DNA of 47,567 nucleotides, taken from the NCBI GenBank assembly GCA_017544805.1, contig JAFYDK010000038.1:1-47567 (forward strand), in the 5' to 3' direction. The notes below the pieces were generated by a model, which saw only the letters and a list, made by a program, of their open reading frames with translations, was not told where the DNA came from and ran no database searches. Source of the DNA: Bacteroidales bacterium (GTDB lineage: Bacteria; Bacteroidota; Bacteroidia; Bacteroidales; UBA3824). The position numbers and the translations under genes were made by a program. Of the stretch, positions 46,075-47,567 are shown piece after piece. Position 1 is the stretch's first letter. The number at the start of each line of letters is the position of its first letter.

Positions 46075-47352
46075 ATGCAAAAGATTGATAATTACAATTT
46101 TAAGGGCAAAAAAGTTATTGTCAGAGTAGACTTTAACGTGCCTTTGAACAAAGAAACCGGCGAGGTTTCTGACGATACGAGAATCCGCGGCGCGTTGCCG
46201 ACCATCAAAAAAATCATCGAAGACGGTGGAGCAGCTATCTTAATGTCGCACATGGGCAAACCCAAAAACACAGACCCGCACGCAGGCGATGCTAAATTCT
46301 CCCTCAAACAAATTATTCCCGCTATTGAGAAATATACGAAAGAATTTGGTGTTCCCGCACTTCAATTTGCTGAAGACTGCGCTAATGCAGATGCTAAAGC
46401 AGTTGCTTTGAAACCCGGTCAAATCCTCCTTCTTGAAAACTTACGTTACTATGCTGAAGAAGAAGGCAAACCCAGAGGCATTGAAAAAGATGATCCCAAA
46501 TTTGAGGCTGCTAAAAAAGAAATGAAAGCTAAACAGGCTGAATTTGCAAAGAAACTCGCTTCTTACGCAGAAGTTTATGTAAACGATGCATTCGGTACTG
46601 CACACAGAAAACACGCTTCAACAGCAGTTATCGCTGATTCATTTGCTGAAGACAAAAAAATGTTCGGTTTCCTTATCAACAAGGAACTCAACGCAATGGA
46701 TCAAGTTCTTAACGATGCACGCAAACCTTTCACTGCAATCATGGGCGGTGCAAAAGTTTCTGACAAAATCAACGTTATCACCAACCTTTTGGACAGAGTT
46801 CAGAACCTTATCATCGGTGGCGGTATGACCTACACCTTTATTAAGGCTCTCGGCGGCAAAATCGGTAATTCTCTCTGCGAAGACGACAAACTCGACCTCG
46901 CAAAAGAAATTCTCGACAAAGCTAAAGCTAAAGGCGTAAACGTATATTTACCTGTTGATGCTGTTAATGCTGACAAATTCGACAAAGACGCTAACACCCA
47001 AGTTTCAGACGTTAACAACACTCCTGATGGTTGGATGGGCTTGGATATTGCTGAAAAATCAATTGCTAAATTTGAAGAAGTTATCGTTAACTCTAAGACC
47101 GTTATTTGGAATGGTCCTATGGGCGTTTTCGAAATGGAAAAATTTGCAAAAGGTACTTCTGCAATCGCTCAGGCTGTTGCTAAAGCTACTGCAAACGGTG
47201 CATTCACCCTTATCGGCGGCGGCGACTCAGTTGCAGCTATCAACAAAAACGGTCTTGCTGACAAAGTAAGTTACGTTTCTACCGGTGGCGGTGCAATGTT
47301 GGAATACATGGAAGGCAAACAACTTCCGGGTATCGTAGCTATCAGAGGCTAA
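46075..47352 (+). CDS. pgk: Phosphoglycerate kinase
   Basis: A 425-residue phosphoglycerate kinase, catalysing the first ATP-forming step of lower glycolysis in the cytoplasm. Motifs are [12 protein letters not shown] (substrate-binding Arg and Asp), [47 protein letters not shown] and the nucleotide-binding GGGDSVAA near the C-terminus. Its length is slightly above the usual 390-400 because of an insertion near residues 135-160 ([18 protein letters not shown]). Codon choice (AAC, CTT, GGC, GCT) suggests high expression. It has its own promoter and a strong terminator. Confidence 0.97.
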   Translation: MQKIDNYNFKGKKVIVRVDFNVPLNKETGEVSDDTRIRGALPTIKKIIEDGGAAILMSHMGKPKNTDPHAGDAKFSLKQIIPAIEKYTKEFGVPALQFAEDCANADAKAVALKPGQILLLENLRYYAEEEGKPRGIEKDDPKFEAAKKEMKAKQAEFAKKLASYAEVYVNDAFGTAHRKHASTAVIADSFAEDKKMFGFLINKELNAMDQVLNDARKPFTAIMGGAKVSDKINVITNLLDRVQNLIIGGGMTYTFIKALGGKIGNSLCEDDKLDLAKEILDKAKAKGVNVYLPVDAVNADKFDKDANTQVSDVNNTPDGWMGLDIAEKSIAKFEEVIVNSKTVIWNGPMGVFEMEKFAKGTSAIAQAVAKATANGAFTLIGGGDSVAAINKNGLADKVSYVSTGGGAMLEYMEGKQLPGIVAIRG

Positions 47353-47357
47353 TTTTA

Positions 47358-47416
47358 AAACACACATATAAAAAAAATCGTCGGCTAAACCGGCGATTTT
47401 TTTTATATGTGTGTTT
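47358..47416. terminator. Long bidirectional terminator between pgk and the convergent gene
   Basis: Two 27-base arms (47358-47384 and 47390-47416) pair around the loop CTAAA with one mismatch, a T-G wobble. The GC-rich core TCGTCGG/CCGGCGA is flanked by A-runs and T-runs on both strands, so it can stop transcription from either side. Confidence 0.9.
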
Positions 47417-47420
47417 CTTC

Positions 47421-47567
47421 TTATTGTGCTTTTTCCACCCAAGCCTTAACCTCGTCTGCTGACGGGTTCGTGAGATTGAGTTTGCCTTTTTTGTTGAGCG
47501 AACAAAGGTCGTTGAAAAGTTTTCCGGGTTTTGCATCTTTCAAGTTTTCAACTTTCAAGAAACCGAG
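47421..47567 (-). CDS. lysS: C-terminal fragment, probably lysyl-tRNA synthetase
   Basis: The last 48 codons of a minus-strand gene that extends beyond the window. The readable end includes KPGKLFNDLCSLNKKGKL and NLTNPSADEVKAWVEKA. This resembles the C-terminal extension typical of class II lysyl-tRNA synthetases in Bacteroidota, where a helix-hairpin-like tail with the pattern KL..DLC..NKK.KL.LTNP...V..W is common. The identification rests on this short tail alone and is tentative. It converges with pgk across the bidirectional terminator. Confidence 0.5.
   Translation of the reverse strand, partial: LGFLKVENLKDAKPGKLFNDLCSLNKKGKLNLTNPSADEVKAWVEKAQ

Overview
The window is from a low-GC member of the Bacteroidota, most likely Bacteroidales. 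Several features support this. Seven intergenic regions carry a full promoter of the Bacteroidota form TTG/TTTG, 19-20 bases, then TAnnTTTG or a one-base variant, and three more carry a -7 box with a weak or absent -33 box. Shine-Dalgarno sequences are not evident. PorT of the type IX secretion system, a SusC-type plug-domain protein, a DUF4922 protein, a DAHP synthase-chorismate mutase fusion and several SpoIIE-type phosphatases are also typical. No rRNA, tRNA, transposase, integrase or CRISPR array was seen.

Layout. 1-3.8 kb: the start of etfB (minus strand), a PAP2 phosphatase, a YdjM-type membrane protein, then a translationally coupled pair of a Cys-rich membrane protein and a radical SAM/SPASM enzyme, and a small membrane protein ending at a terminator. 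3.9-11.2 kb: mutS2, a HIT-like DUF4922 gene, thiC, and a GH78-type lipoprotein overlapping thiC by 4 bases. 11.3-17.8 kb: porT, a beta-propeller lipoprotein (minus), an M14 peptidase, two unknown genes, menG/ubiE and a stand-alone TonB plug protein. 17.9-26.3 kb: an island-like block holding a TIR-like protein, an nSTAND1 NTPase with a sensor-like propeller region, an outer-membrane barrel protein, a lipoprotein with hexapeptide repeats and a SpoIIE-type phosphatase. 26.4-30.9 kb (minus): an M15 peptidase and the aromatic amino acid operon pheA-tyrA-aroG/chorismate mutase-aroD. 31.0-33.9 kb: a SNF2 helicase (minus). 34.0-45.9 kb (minus): a signalling cluster of a PAS histidine kinase, a TPR protein, a three-PAS histidine kinase, a TPR-PAS protein with a degenerate kinase core, and a TPR-SpoIIE phosphatase. 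46.1-47.6 kb: pgk and the end of a convergent gene that is probably lysS.

Two things stand out. First, the aromatic operon begins with an unannotated 23-codon leader peptide in which nine of ten consecutive codons are Tyr or Phe. It is followed by a rho-independent terminator, and a 9-bp antiterminator pairing can be read directly. This is a complete classical attenuator controlling both entry to and the terminal branches of Phe/Tyr synthesis. Second, the TIR-like/nSTAND1 block places a conflict-system NTPase in one operon with an outer-membrane protein, a repeat-bearing lipoprotein and a PP2C-type phosphatase, a combination I do not recognise as a described system. Functions are inferred from motifs read by eye; no database search was possible.
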